The notes beneath the pieces were generated by a model. That model had not been told where the DNA came from. It ran no database searches and worked only from the letters and a program-made list of their open reading frames with translations. The position numbers and the translations under genes are program-made. A stretch of 64,000 bases of DNA from positions 62,001 to 126,000 of the forward strand of contig JAOQAG010000051.1 in assembly GCA_025963715.1 (NCBI GenBank), read 5' to 3'. Origin of the DNA: Bacteroidota bacterium (GTDB lineage: Bacteria > Bacteroidota > Bacteroidia > 2-12-FULL-35-15). Shown piece by piece: positions 18,446-27,937 of the stretch (the stretch's first letter is position 1; each line of letters starts with the position of its first letter).

Positions 18446-18656
18446 ATGAAGTTTAATAAATTAATCCCTAACGTTTTTTATACCGATGCAAAAGTGGGAT
18501 TAAAAACATTTGTGGATTGCCTCGGCTTTAAAATCGGAGCACCCGTTTTGTGTCATAGAAAGAGACGGCATTGTTATGCATTTGCATGAAAGCCGGGAAT
18601 TTGCATTACTGGATGCGTCCGGTGTTTGCATCGTGATCCAGCAATGGGAAAAATAA
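18446..18656 (+). pseudogene. Decayed VOC (glyoxalase-fold) family gene
   Basis: The start reads MKFNKLIPNVFYTDAKVGLK and continues through the VOC N-terminus to GFKIGAPVLC. There the frame breaks at TTGTGTCATAG and continues in another frame as VIERDGIVMHLHESREFALL, ending in DASGVCIVIQQWEK. Intact relatives are about 120 residues and have roughly 50 residues between HLxESxEFA and a second EFAxLDxSGVC. Here the two EFA segments have been fused, so an internal deletion by short homology is likely, in addition to the apparent 2-nt loss. It cannot make a functional protein. Confidence 0.75.
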
Positions 18657-18676
18657 ATTTGCTTAAACCTGCTTAA

Positions 18677-19183
18677 ATGAAAGTAATAGAAACCGAACGT
18701 TTAGTGCTGGAAGAGATGGTTACAGAAGATGCCGCTTTTATGCTGGAGCTGTTAAATACGCCTTCGTGGCTTAAATATATTGGCGACAGGAATGTGCATA
18801 CCATTGAGGAGGCCCGTAATTATTTATTATACGGAGCAATGAGCAGCTATAAAAAATCCGGCTTCGGTTTTTACCGCGTACGGTTAAAAGGTTCGGAGAC
18901 TGTGATTGGTACCTGCGGGCTTGTGAAAAGAGATACACTGGAAGATGTGGATCTTGGCTTTGCTTACCTGCCTGAATATGAAAAAAAGGGATATGCACAG
19001 GAAGCCGCCGCTGCAACACTGGAATTTGCAAAATTAACGCTGCAGCTGAAACGCGTTGTAGCCATCACCCTCGAAAATAATGAAAATTGCATTCGCCTGC
19101 TCAAAAAACTGGGTATGCAATACGAACGAAACGTCCGCTTTGATGAAACCGAAGAGTTGATGCTGTTCGGAATTACACTCTAG
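18677..19183 (+). CDS. GNAT family N-acetyltransferase (RimJ/RimL type)
   Basis: The 168-residue protein starts with ETERLVLEEMVTEDAAFMLE, the usual start of RimJ/RimL-like acetyltransferases. It has VIGTCGLVKRDTLEDVDLGF and LPEYEKKGYAQEAAAATLEF, the acetyl-CoA binding loop and helix (motif A). It ends with RVVAITLENNENCIRLLKKL. Such enzymes transfer acetyl from acetyl-CoA to N-terminal amines or small molecules; the acceptor cannot be predicted. The start lies 20 nt after the VOC remnant, so the two may once have been co-transcribed. Confidence 0.9.
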   Translation: MKVIETERLVLEEMVTEDAAFMLELLNTPSWLKYIGDRNVHTIEEARNYLLYGAMSSYKKSGFGFYRVRLKGSETVIGTCGLVKRDTLEDVDLGFAYLPEYEKKGYAQEAAAATLEFAKLTLQLKRVVAITLENNENCIRLLKKLGMQYERNVRFDETEELMLFGITL

Positions 19184-19299
19184 TTGGATGTTGGATCTTA
19201 GATATTGGACGGAAACACTCTTTTGCAGGTCATAAATTTCAATCTTATTTTAATTGAGTATCCGGAACTTTGCACCATGAAAAGAAATTATTTTAAGAA

Positions 19300-19391
19300 C
19301 GTCATTGCGAGGGCTTTTCGCCCGAAGCAATCTCACACCAGATTATGAGCTAGAATGAGATTGCTTCGGGCGAAAAGCCCTCGCAATGACG
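19300..19391. repeat. Palindromic repeat, perfect 36-bp arms (copy 1)
   Basis: Arms 19300-19335 and 19356-19391 are perfect inverted repeats beginning CGTCATTGCGAGGGC, around a 20-nt loop (CACCAGATTATGAGCTAGAA). A second copy with almost the same loop is at 42296-42387. It is intergenic and non-coding; this CATTGCGAGG word is a frequent intergenic repeat in several bacterial groups (from memory). Confidence 0.85.
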
Positions 19392-19632
19392 CACCAATTA
19401 ATATTTTTCAATTAAAATAGTTATAAGCTTGGTATAAACTTTCCGATTTCAATTTATTTCAACATTCCTTTTCAAATGATCTCCAATCAGGTTTTTTTTC
19501 ACCCGGCCTAATATCCAACATCTAAAATCTAATATCTTCCCCACGGAGCCATTATTTTAAAATTACCACAAATGACTTTTTTTAACCATTTGTTCCCATT
19601 TTAATACCCTGTTGATAAAAAATAATCACTTT

Positions 19633-19666
19633 TTTGTCCAATACCCCCTCTTTTTTTATACTTTTG
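19633..19666 (+). promoter_or_regulatory. Candidate promoter of glnN
   Basis: TTTG (19633-19636), 22 nt, then TACTTTTG (19659-19666), close to the Bacteroidota consensus. The leader would be about 155 nt and would contain the 7-mer arrays. Confidence 0.5.
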
Positions 19667-19825
19667 TGTCAGAAAATTGATTTTTTTAATTTTGACTCCC
19701 GGTTTTTACACAATTAATATCGAATATCTAAAATTTAACATCCTTTTATACACAGTCTAATATCCAACATCTAAAAATCTAACATCTTTATACACACAAA
19801 CATCTAAAATCCAACATCCGGCAAC

Positions 19826-22015
19826 ATGGCATTTCACAGATTTAAAGCATTAGAAGCGGTTTTAACCAGGAAACCCATCGAAGTAACCTTGCCAAGCAAC
19901 AAGGTTTCAGAATTTTTCGGAGAAAACGTGTTTGGCATCGATGCGATGCGCGAATATCTTTCGGAAGAAGCATTTAACAGCGTAATGTCTGCCATGCAGC
20001 AGGGAAGCCGCATCGACCGTAAAATGGCTGATCAGGTAGCCTCTTCCATGAAAGCATGGGCCAACTCAAAAGGCGCAACGCACTACACACACTGGTTTCA
20101 ACCTTTAACCGGAACAACAGCCGAAAAACACGATGCATTTTTTGAACCTACAGAAGGCGGAAGAGCGATCGAGCGTTTTGGAGGCGGACAATTAGTACAA
20201 CAGGAACCGGATGCATCCAGCTTCCCGAACGGTGGGATCCGTAACACATTTGAAGCACGCGGTTACACCGCATGGGATCCCACATCGCCTGCATTTGTGA
20301 TCGGTAAAACATTGTGTATCCCAACGATCTTTGTTTCTTACACCGGCGAAGCGCTGGATTTTAAAACACCATTGCTGAAAGCCTTACACGCCATCGATAA
20401 AGCAGCGGTGGATGTATGCCAGTATTTTGATAAAAATGTTACGAAAGTAAACGCAACATTAGGCTGGGAACAGGAGTATTTTTTAGTGGACGAGGCACTG
20501 TATAATGCGCGTCCTGATTTGTCGATGACCGGCCGTACTTTATTCGGCCATACGCCTGCAAAAGGCCAGCAGCTGGAAGATCATTACTTTGGCTCCATTC
20601 CCGATCGTGCCACCGCTTTTATGCGCGATTTTGAGATCGAATCCCTTAAATTAGGCATTCCGATCAAAACCCGTCACAATGAAGTAGCTCCAAACCAGTT
20701 TGAGTGTGCGCCTGTATTTGAAGAGTGCAACATTGCTGTGGATCATAACCAATTACTGATGGATGTGATGGAAAAAGTAGCACGCCGTCATAACTTTTGC
20801 GTATTACTACATGAAAAACCGTATGCAGGGGTAAACGGCAGCGGAAAGCACAACAACTGGAGCTTAGGTACCAACACCGGCAAAAACCTGTTGAGCCCGG
20901 GCAAAACACCAAAAACAAATTTACAATTCCTTACCTTTTTCATCAATACCGTAAAAGCTGTTCACGATAATGCGGATCTGCTGCGTGCATGCATCGCTTC
21001 CGCGAACAATGATCACCGTTTGGGCGCCAATGAAGCACCTCCCGCGATCATGTCGGTTTTCCTGGGAACGCAGCTTTCCAATGTATTGGATGAACTGGAA
21101 TCGAAAGTAAAATCAGGGAAAATGAGCCCGGATGAAAAAACGGCCTTGAAATTAGGCGTAGGTAAAATTCCGGATATTTTACTGGACAATACCGACAGGA
21201 ACAGAACTTCTCCCTTTGCATTTACCGGAAATAAATTTGAGTTCCGTGCCGTTGGATCCTCTGCAAACTGCGCCGGGCCAATGATGGTGCTGAACAGTAT
21301 CATGGCGGATCAGCTGATCAAATTTAAAAAAGAAGTAGATGCGCTGATCGCTAAAAATGTGGACAAGGACGAAGCTATTTTCCAGGTATTGAGACAATGC
21401 ATCGTGGATTCTAAAAAGATCCGTTTTGAAGGAAACGGGTATGGTGATGAGTGGGTAAAAGAAGCGGAAAAACGCGGCTTGTCCAACATCAAAACCACAC
21501 CCCTGGCGCTGGGCGGATTTATATCCAAACAAAGCATGGAATTGTTCGAAAGAAACAACATTATGACCGATCGCGAGCAACATGCACGTTACGATATTTA
21601 CCTGGAAACATACACCAAAAAAATTCAGATCGAATCCCGCGTAATGGCTGATCTGGCACTGAACCACATCATTCCTACATCGATCAAATATCAAAGCTCG
21701 CTGGTGGAAAATGTAAGAGGCCTGAAAGAGATTTTCGGTGCTGCCGAATTTAAAAAAGCATCCACCATTCAGCTGGAAATGATCACTGCAATTTCCGACC
21801 ACATCAACACCATCAAAACCAAAGTGGATGAGATGACGGAAGCCCGTAAAAAAGCCAATGGAATTACTGATGTGAAAAAACAGGCAGTGGAGTATTGCGA
21901 CAAGGTAAAAGCTTATTTTGACGATATCCGTTACCATGTGGATAAGCTGGAATTGCTGGTAGATGATGAAAGTTGGCCGTTGCCGAAATACAGAGAGCTG
22001 TTGTTTACAAAATAA
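19826..22015 (+). CDS. glnN: Glutamine synthetase type III
   Basis: The 729-residue enzyme makes glutamine from glutamate, ammonia and ATP. Its length and the sequences FGENVFGIDAMREYL (near residue 30), LGWEQEYFLVDEALY and IKTRHNEVAPNQFE are those of GSIII. NGSGKHNNWSLGTNTG and SANNDHRLGANEAPPAIM also fit. The shorter GSI of enteric bacteria is about 470 residues. GSIII is the common glutamine synthetase of Bacteroidota. It stands alone between a long repeat-rich leader and a terminator. Confidence 0.96.
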   Translation: MAFHRFKALEAVLTRKPIEVTLPSNKVSEFFGENVFGIDAMREYLSEEAFNSVMSAMQQGSRIDRKMADQVASSMKAWANSKGATHYTHWFQPLTGTTAEKHDAFFEPTEGGRAIERFGGGQLVQQEPDASSFPNGGIRNTFEARGYTAWDPTSPAFVIGKTLCIPTIFVSYTGEALDFKTPLLKALHAIDKAAVDVCQYFDKNVTKVNATLGWEQEYFLVDEALYNARPDLSMTGRTLFGHTPAKGQQLEDHYFGSIPDRATAFMRDFEIESLKLGIPIKTRHNEVAPNQFECAPVFEECNIAVDHNQLLMDVMEKVARRHNFCVLLHEKPYAGVNGSGKHNNWSLGTNTGKNLLSPGKTPKTNLQFLTFFINTVKAVHDNADLLRACIASANNDHRLGANEAPPAIMSVFLGTQLSNVLDELESKVKSGKMSPDEKTALKLGVGKIPDILLDNTDRNRTSPFAFTGNKFEFRAVGSSANCAGPMMVLNSIMADQLIKFKKEVDALIAKNVDKDEAIFQVLRQCIVDSKKIRFEGNGYGDEWVKEAEKRGLSNIKTTPLALGGFISKQSMELFERNNIMTDREQHARYDIYLETYTKKIQIESRVMADLALNHIIPTSIKYQSSLVENVRGLKEIFGAAEFKKASTIQLEMITAISDHINTIKTKVDEMTEARKKANGITDVKKQAVEYCDKVKAYFDDIRYHVDKLELLVDDESWPLPKYRELLFTK

Positions 22016-22028
22016 TACAACTGAAAAT

Positions 22029-22069
22029 TAAAAAAGACCCCGGAAGCATTGTTTTTGGGGTCTTTTTTT
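22029..22069 (+). terminator. Terminator of glnN
   Basis: AAAAAGACCCC (22031-22041) pairs with GGGGTCTTTTT (22057-22067), with further Ts, 14 nt past the stop. Confidence 0.88.
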
Positions 22070-22263
22070 CCCTTGGGAACGAGGTCTCCGCTTGAATAAA
22101 ACGGGAGAAAAAGAATATTTATCCTGCTAATATTGACAAGCAGGGCACACCCATTTGATATTTGCAATGTTTTCGGCTAAATAAAAAATCAATAAAGAAT
22201 TTTTTTGTTTCAAATATTTCTTTATTTTAGCACCCAATAATTAGTTAAAACCTAGAAACTGAT

Positions 22264-24369
22264 ATGAAGATAATTACAAAATTAACCGCCGGATTAGCAA
22301 TTATTCTATTCTTCTCCACAGCTGCTGTGGCACAGAAAAACTTTTCGAAGGATGCGGATAAAGCGTATGATAACAAAGAGTATTTCAATGCTATAGAGCT
22401 TTATAAAAAGGCTTTTACAAAAGCAAAAAGGAAAGAAGACAAAGCGCTTATCATTTTCAGAACAGCGGAATGTTACCGTATGGTCAACGATAACAAACAA
22501 GCTGAAGCCTGGTATACAAAAGCGATTAAAGCAAATTATACTGATCCGAAAGCAGAATTGTATCTTGCTGATGCTAAAAAAGCACAGGAAAAATACAACG
22601 AAGCGCTGATCGAGTACAATAAATATAAAACTCAGGTTCCTTCTGACCCACGCGGTGAAGACGGTGCAAAATCCTGCGAGCTTGCTCAGAAATGGAAAGA
22701 TAACCCAACCCGTTACAAAGTGGAGAACCTGGCACAGATCAATACAAAAGATCCTGACTTTGCTCCGATGTACGCAGATAAAAAATACAACAAAATTTAT
22801 TTTACTTCCATGCGTCCGGGTGTTGCCGGAAGCACAATCGATCAGACAAACGGTGAGCTTTACAGCGATATTTTTGAGACATCAATGGATAAAAACGGTA
22901 AATGGAGCACACCAACTGCACTTCCTGAACCGGTAAATACAAAAGACAACGAGGGTTTATCTACGATCTCTAAAAAAGGGGATATGATGGTGTTTACACG
23001 TTGTATCGTTGAAAAAAACAAAGAAATGTACAACCAGTTATGGTCAGCAGCTAAAAAAGGAAATTCATGGGGCGATCCTGTGAAAATCGCTTTCTGCATT
23101 GATACAATAAAATTTGCATCTCCATCTTTATCTTCTGACGGACAGACATTGTTCTTCTCTTCAAATATGCCTGGCGGACAAGGAGACAATGATATCTGGT
23201 ATTCAAAATACGATAAAAAAGCTCAAAAATGGGGTACACCGGTTAATTTAGGTCCTGGTATCAACACTCCCGGTAATGACGTATTTCCTTTCATTCACGA
23301 TGACGGTACTTTATATTTCTCTTCAACAGGTCACTTAGGAATGGGTGGTTTGGATATCTTCAAAGCAGAGAAAAAAGGAGATGACCAATGGGCAAACGTT
23401 ACCAACATGAAATACCCGATCAACTCTGCAGGAGATGATTTCGGAATCGTTTTCGAAGGTAAAAAAGAAAGAGGTTACTTATCTTCTAACCGCGAAGGAA
23501 CAAAAGGTGCGGATGACTTATGGTCGTTTGTATTGCCTCCATTGTTGTTCGTGATCGAAGGAGATATTACTGACTGTAAATTCAAAGAAACAATTGCTGG
23601 AGTAACTGTTAAATTAGTTGGTTCAGACGGTTCTTCCGTTGAAACTAAAACAGATGCAGCTGGTCACTATAAATTTGCAGAAAACGGTTCTGCACGTTAT
23701 GTAAACCCAAATACTTCTTATGTGATCTCTGTAAGTGTTGCTAACGATGTGAAAACAACACAGGCGCCTCAGGGATTCCTGAGCAGCTCTGAAAAACCAA
23801 AAGAAACAACTGTTGGTGTTGAAGAAGCTAAGACATTCAAACATGATTTCTGCTTAGTGCCTATTGAGCGTTTCATCCGTTTCCCGGATGTATTGTATGA
23901 CTTAGGTAAAGCGGATCTTCGTCCGGAATCAAAAGATTCATTGGATTTCCTGTATCAAACATTATTGGATAACCCTACATTTGTGATCGAGTTAAGCTCC
24001 CACACCGATTACCGTGGTAGTGATGCTGCCAACCAGAAATTATCTGAAGCACGTGCTAAATCCTGTGTTGATTATCTGATCTCTAAAGGAATTAACCCTG
24101 CCCGTTTAAAAGCAAAAGGTTACGGCGAAAAAGCACCATTGGAAGTAAAAGATGAAAAAGGAACTGTATTATATACACTTACTGAAGCATACATCAACAA
24201 GACAACCAAAGGACAGCCGAAACAGGTATACGAAGCGCTGATGCAGAAAAACAGACGTACTGTGTTCTCCGTATTAAGCAAAGATTTCGTTGATCCGAAT
24301 GCACCGAAAGATGTTCCTAAAACAGATGCACCGAAACCGAAAACGGACGATGACGATAGCGGTGAATAA
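22264..24369 (+). CDS. PorE-like OmpA-family protein (T9SS periplasmic/peptidoglycan-binding component)
   Basis: The 701-residue protein has a signal peptide (KIITKLTAGLAIILFFSTAAVAQ) and TPR repeats at about 30-135 (AYDNKEYFNAIELYKKAF). A WD40-like PD40 beta-propeller lies at about 160-420 (FASPSLSSDGQTLFFSSNMP, GDNDIWYSKYD). A carboxypeptidase-regulatory-like domain is at about 430-520. A C-terminal OmpA domain spans about 530-660 (VLYDLGKADLRPESKDSLDF, LSSHTDYRGSDAANQKLSEA). The order TPR/propeller/CRD/OmpA is exactly that of PorE (PG1058), which anchors the T9SS to peptidoglycan. Paralogues with the same order exist, so PorE itself is likely but not certain. Confidence 0.85.
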   Translation: MKIITKLTAGLAIILFFSTAAVAQKNFSKDADKAYDNKEYFNAIELYKKAFTKAKRKEDKALIIFRTAECYRMVNDNKQAEAWYTKAIKANYTDPKAELYLADAKKAQEKYNEALIEYNKYKTQVPSDPRGEDGAKSCELAQKWKDNPTRYKVENLAQINTKDPDFAPMYADKKYNKIYFTSMRPGVAGSTIDQTNGELYSDIFETSMDKNGKWSTPTALPEPVNTKDNEGLSTISKKGDMMVFTRCIVEKNKEMYNQLWSAAKKGNSWGDPVKIAFCIDTIKFASPSLSSDGQTLFFSSNMPGGQGDNDIWYSKYDKKAQKWGTPVNLGPGINTPGNDVFPFIHDDGTLYFSSTGHLGMGGLDIFKAEKKGDDQWANVTNMKYPINSAGDDFGIVFEGKKERGYLSSNREGTKGADDLWSFVLPPLLFVIEGDITDCKFKETIAGVTVKLVGSDGSSVETKTDAAGHYKFAENGSARYVNPNTSYVISVSVANDVKTTQAPQGFLSSSEKPKETTVGVEEAKTFKHDFCLVPIERFIRFPDVLYDLGKADLRPESKDSLDFLYQTLLDNPTFVIELSSHTDYRGSDAANQKLSEARAKSCVDYLISKGINPARLKAKGYGEKAPLEVKDEKGTVLYTLTEAYINKTTKGQPKQVYEALMQKNRRTVFSVLSKDFVDPNAPKDVPKTDAPKPKTDDDDSGE

Positions 24370-24397
24370 GAAATAATATTTTTAACATTTACAATGC

Positions 24398-24431
24398 AAA
24401 AACATCCTGACATTTGTCGGGATGTTTTTAT
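24398..24431 (+). terminator. Terminator after the PorE-like gene
   Basis: AAAAACATCCTGAC / GTCGGGATGTTTTTA forms a hairpin with a T tail. The purM ATG lies 32 nt further on. Confidence 0.85.
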
Positions 24432-24462
24432 TTTAAGACATTTCCACAGCTCTAAAGAATAT

Positions 24463-25659
24463 ATGACAACAGACAGTAACAGATACAATCAACGGGGAGT
24501 TTCGGCATCAAAAGAAGATGTACATGCTGCGATCTCCAAAATTGATAAAGGATTATTCCCAAAGGCATTTTGCAAGATCGTGCCGGATTATTTGAGCGGT
24601 GATGAAGAATATTGCATTGTGATGCATGCAGATGGCGCAGGCACAAAATCATCGCTTGCCTATACCTACTGGAAAGAAACAGGAGATATGTCGGTTTGGA
24701 AAGGCATTGCACAGGATGCGATCATTATGAATACAGATGATTTGCTGTGCGTGGGTGCTGTCAATAATATTTTACTTTCTTCCACCATTGGCCGTAATAA
24801 AAATGTGATCCCCGGGGAAGTAATCTCCGCGATCATTAATGGTACGGAGCTGGTGCTGGAACAATTACGAAAATACGGGATCGGCATTTATTCCACCGGT
24901 GGCGAAACCGCCGATGTGGGCGACCTGGTGCGTACGCTGATCGTGGATTCGACGGTAATTTGCCGCATGAAACGCAGCGATGTGATCGATAACAGCAACA
25001 TCCGGCCCGGAGATGTGATCGTTGGCCTTGCTTCCTACGGACAAGCCAATTATGAAACGGAATATAACGGAGGAATGGGAAGCAATGGGCTAACATCCGC
25101 AAGACACGACGTTTTTCAGAAAGCATTATCAAAAAAATTCCCGGAAAGCTTTGATCCTGCTGTGCCGGAAGATCTGGTTTACAGTGGAAAAGTAGGATTG
25201 GGCGAAAATATCAACATTCCGCCAACGGAATTAAATTCGGCTTTTGAAGTAACGGCTGGCAAGCTGGTTTTGTCGCCTACGCGGACATACGCGCCGGTAA
25301 TTAAAAAGATCCTGGATAAATACCGCGGACAATTGCATGGAATGGTGCATTGCAGCGGAGGTGCGCAAACAAAAGTGCTGCATTTTACAGATCAGGTGCA
25401 CATCATTAAGGATAACCTGTTTCCGATCCCGCCGCTGTTCCGGCTCATCCATGAGCAAAGCGGTACCGACTGGAAAGAAATGTACAAAGTGTTCAATATG
25501 GGGCATCGTATGGAATTATATGTGTCGGGAGCAATTGCTGCGGACCTGATCGCGATTTCAAAATCATTTAATGTAGATGCCCGCATAGTGGGAAGGGTGG
25601 AGGAAAGTACGGTAAATAAGCTCACGATCAAATCGGAGTTTGGAACCTACGAATACTAA
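24463..25659 (+). CDS. purM: Phosphoribosylformylglycinamidine cyclo-ligase (AIR synthase)
   Basis: I start at ATG 24463; the open frame further upstream lies in the terminator of the previous gene. The 398-residue protein has the Bacteroidota PurM start (RYNQRGVSASKEDVHAAISK), HADGAGTKSSLAYTYW, IAQDAIIMNTDDLLCVGA, GIGIYSTGGETADVGDLVRT and YNGGMGSNGLTSARHDVF. It closes the imidazole ring of AIR with ATP in purine synthesis. It forms no operon with other pur genes here. Confidence 0.96.
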   Translation: MTTDSNRYNQRGVSASKEDVHAAISKIDKGLFPKAFCKIVPDYLSGDEEYCIVMHADGAGTKSSLAYTYWKETGDMSVWKGIAQDAIIMNTDDLLCVGAVNNILLSSTIGRNKNVIPGEVISAIINGTELVLEQLRKYGIGIYSTGGETADVGDLVRTLIVDSTVICRMKRSDVIDNSNIRPGDVIVGLASYGQANYETEYNGGMGSNGLTSARHDVFQKALSKKFPESFDPAVPEDLVYSGKVGLGENINIPPTELNSAFEVTAGKLVLSPTRTYAPVIKKILDKYRGQLHGMVHCSGGAQTKVLHFTDQVHIIKDNLFPIPPLFRLIHEQSGTDWKEMYKVFNMGHRMELYVSGAIAADLIAISKSFNVDARIVGRVEESTVNKLTIKSEFGTYEY

Positions 25660-25748
25660 ATTATGTTAAAATTTACAGAGGGTTTATAAAGCAAGTAACT
25701 TTACTGTATAATTAACTATTATACCTAAATCAAAAAACTTAAATCACA

Positions 25749-25970
25749 ATGAAAAAAACAATGACACTTGTAGCTTGTGCATTATTTGCATTCAGCTTAG
25801 TAGGAGTAGCTCAAACAGACACTAAAACTGCTAAAAAAGACGATTCTAAAAAAGAAGCTCCGGCTAAAAAAGATGACTCTAAAAAAGAAGCTAAAAAAGA
25901 CGATTCTAAAAAAGCAGATTCTAAAAAACCTGCTAAAAAAGAAGAAGCAAAACCTGCTGACAAAAAATAA
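25749..25970 (+). CDS. Small secreted Lys/Asp-rich repeat protein
   Basis: The 73-residue protein has a signal peptide (KKTMTLVACALFAFSLVGVAQ). The rest is made of repeats of KKDDSKKEA/PAKK type with very few other residues, so it is probably disordered and strongly positive. At DNA level the AAAAAAGA(C/T)GA(C/T)TCTAA unit is repeated, so length changes by slippage are expected. It is followed by its own terminator. It could bind nucleic acid, lipid A or peptidoglycan, but nothing shows this. Confidence 0.7.
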   Translation: MKKTMTLVACALFAFSLVGVAQTDTKTAKKDDSKKEAPAKKDDSKKEAKKDDSKKADSKKPAKKEEAKPADKK

Positions 25971-25994
25971 TAATATCACCCGATATTATTTAAC

Positions 25995-26022
25995 AAAAAA
26001 AGCCCTTTACGGGCTTTTTTTG
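25995..26022 (+). terminator. Terminator of the Lys-rich gene
   Basis: AAAAAAAGCCC / GGGCTTTTTTT hairpin with a T tail, 25 nt after the stop. Confidence 0.88.
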
Positions 26023-26648
26023 TTGGTGTTAGCCTTGCATTAGAAAAATGTAGATTTTTGTTTGGACCTTTAGAAGATAAAATCGAATGCGGCTTCATTT
26101 CATCCTCTTTTCTTTTTGTCTTGAAACAAAAAGAAACAATCCCGCACCTGCGGGACAAGAACAATCCGCCGCGGCGGACCACGCACCACCTGACGCATCC
26201 CCGCTACTTGTTCCGGCCACCGCGCCTTTCTAAATTTCTTTTTCGTACTCCCTACGGATCGGGATGAATTAAAATCGTACTCCGCTTATTAGACATTCTG
26301 CTACCACTATGTAAAAAAAATAGGATATTCATTCTACAGACTATTTCGGCCTGTCCAGTAATAGCGGGAATAAGCGCCAGAAAAATCATAGCTACGAAGC
26401 GACCAACCGCATGCGCGAAATTAACCGCGGTTTTCCTGGAGCGACAGCGGAAGGAAAAATTACCTTACAGGCAGAAAAGGTTTTTGTAACTTTTTGCCTT
26501 CAAAAAGTAAAAGGTAGAGATAAAACCGACATTTTACTAATGCAAAATCTTGGTGTTTGTGCTCCCATACGAACGCTTTACGCCTTTTTTTCTTACCTTT
26601 GCACCCTGAAAATAAATTCAGGAACAGTAAAAATTAAAATATAATAAA
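26023..26648. repeat. Gene-free region of AT-rich and GC-rich intergenic repeat DNA
   Basis: No real gene; the short open frames here have no recognisable domain. The words CTTTTTGTCTTGAAACAAAAAG (26110-26131) and CTTTTTGCCTTCAAAAAGT (about 26492-26510) are related imperfect palindromes of a kind common between Bacteroidota genes (from memory). GC-rich stretches with palindromes such as CCGCCGCGGCGG (26168-26179) lie between them. Confidence 0.55.
26594..26601 (+). promoter_or_regulatory. -7 box of the prfA promoter
   Basis: TACCTTTG followed by CACCC fits TAnnTTTG; the same TTTGCACCC appears at secDF. No -33 TTTG at the right spacing. The leader to the GTG start is about 45 nt. Confidence 0.5.
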
Positions 26649-27725
26649 GTGTTAGAGAAATTAGCTGCCATAAAAAGACGCTGGGAAGAAGTAGAGCAAA
26701 AACTATCGGATCCGAAAGTGATTGGCGACATGAAAGAATTTAAAAAATTCAATAAAGAATACAAAGATCTTACGGAAGTTGTGAATGCCTACCACGAGTA
26801 TAAAAACGTGGTGGAAAATATTGAATTTAATAAATCTGTTTTGGCCAGCGAAAAAGACGATGAGATGCGTGATATGGCAAAAATGGACATTGATGAATTG
26901 CTTCCAAAAAAAGAAAAAATGGAAGAGGATATTCGCCAGATGCTGGTGCCGAAAGATCCGGAGGATGCACGGAATGCCGTAATGGAAATTCGTGCTGGAA
27001 CAGGTGGGGATGAGGCAAGTATTTTTGCAGGCGATCTGTTCAGAATGTACACGCGTTATTTTGAAGAAAGAGGGTTGAAATACGAAGTAGTGGATTCCAA
27101 TGCAGGAACAATGGGTGGTTATAAAGAGGTGATCATCAACATCAATGCGGACGGTGCATACGGAATGCTGAAATTTGAAGCTGGTGTACACCGCGTGCAG
27201 CGTGTTCCTTTAACGGAAACGATGGGCCGTGTGCATACATCTGCCGCGTCAGTATTGGTAATGCCGGAAGCGGATGAAGTGGATGTGGTGCTGAACCCGG
27301 GTGATATTGAAATGCAAACGTCCCGTTCGGGCGGTGCAGGCGGACAGAACGTAAATAAAGTGGAAACAAAAGTGCAGCTGACACACAAACCTACCGGGAT
27401 TGTGGTGGTTTGTCAGCAGGATCGTTCACAACTTGGTAACCGCGAACTGGCGATGCAAATGCTGAGAACGAAGCTGTATGATATCGAACTGCAAAAGCAC
27501 CTGGATGCGATTTCTAAAAGAAGAAAAACAATTGTGGCAACAGGGGATCGTTCGGAAAAAATCAGGACATATAACTATCCGCAAAACAGAATAACGGATC
27601 ACCGCATTAATTTAACGCTGTATAATCTTACGGATTTTATGGATGGAAAGATCCAGAACATGGTTGATGCGCTGCAACTGGCTGAGAATTCGGAGCGTTT
27701 GAAAGAAGGCGGAATGGCGGTTTAA
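26649..27725 (+). CDS. prfA: Peptide chain release factor 1
   Basis: The 358-residue protein begins with a GTG start ([20 protein letters not shown]). The catalytic GGQ loop is in [20 protein letters not shown] at about residues 226-245. IKRTYNYPQ-like ([20 protein letters not shown]) follows, the usual RF1/RF2 C-terminal pattern. RF1 reads UAA and UAG and cuts the peptide from tRNA in the ribosome. I call RF1 from the overall sequence and length; the recognition motif PxT is best seen in REGGDEA-type context and was not checked residue by residue. Confidence 0.93.
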   Translation: MLEKLAAIKRRWEEVEQKLSDPKVIGDMKEFKKFNKEYKDLTEVVNAYHEYKNVVENIEFNKSVLASEKDDEMRDMAKMDIDELLPKKEKMEEDIRQMLVPKDPEDARNAVMEIRAGTGGDEASIFAGDLFRMYTRYFEERGLKYEVVDSNAGTMGGYKEVIININADGAYGMLKFEAGVHRVQRVPLTETMGRVHTSAASVLVMPEADEVDVVLNPGDIEMQTSRSGGAGGQNVNKVETKVQLTHKPTGIVVVCQQDRSQLGNRELAMQMLRTKLYDIELQKHLDAISKRRKTIVATGDRSEKIRTYNYPQNRITDHRINLTLYNLTDFMDGKIQNMVDALQLAENSERLKEGGMAV

Positions 27726-27937
27726 TTTGAAAGTTTGCTAATTTGAAAATCTACTAATTTGAAGATGTGCTGATTTGAAAATTTGAAAATGTGCTGTGTG
27801 GATGCTGTGTGTGATTTATGAATATAATTTGAAAATGTGCTGTGTTTATTAAATGACCGGCAATGTTAATTAGAACAATTCCCCTCTTGAGAGGGGTTAG
27901 GGGTGTGTTAAGCGCACAGTATGTAAAAAAATAAAGA
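27726..27937. repeat. 16-bp/8-bp repeat array of ATTTGAAA-ATGTGCTG type
   Basis: From 27726 to 27847, AATTTGAAA and ATNTGCT words alternate about six times and end in TGCTGTGTG words. 27881-27905 contains the CCCCTCTTGAGAGGGG palindrome. No gene. Confidence 0.65.

Larger units (their letters stand above)
19184..19825. repeat. Repeat-rich gap upstream of glnN (7-mer arrays of CYAAYAT type)
   Basis: No intact gene. Degenerate heptamers of the type CTAATAT/CCAACAT/CTAAAAT lie at 19185-19210 (inverted), 19508-19540, 19725-19745 and 19755-19822, with CACAG or CACACAAAC beside several of them. Between them, at 19300-19391, is a perfect palindrome (separate entry). An ATG at 19278 after GAACTTTGCACC looks like the start of a gene that the palindrome may have cut short, but only 7 codons precede it. 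Confidence 0.65.

Noticed and set aside
22264..24369. Plain OmpA porin
   Set aside because: Only the last part is OmpA-like; the TPR, propeller and CRD order fits a PorE-type protein.
24394..24462. Upstream extension of purM
   Set aside because: The extension lies in the terminator hairpin of the PorE-like gene, and PurM relatives start near RYNQRGVS.
26058..26644. Plus-strand frames of 69 and 77 aa
   Set aside because: They fall in repeat DNA with no domain, no promoter-RBS logic and the typical VTFCLQKV translation of an intergenic repeat.
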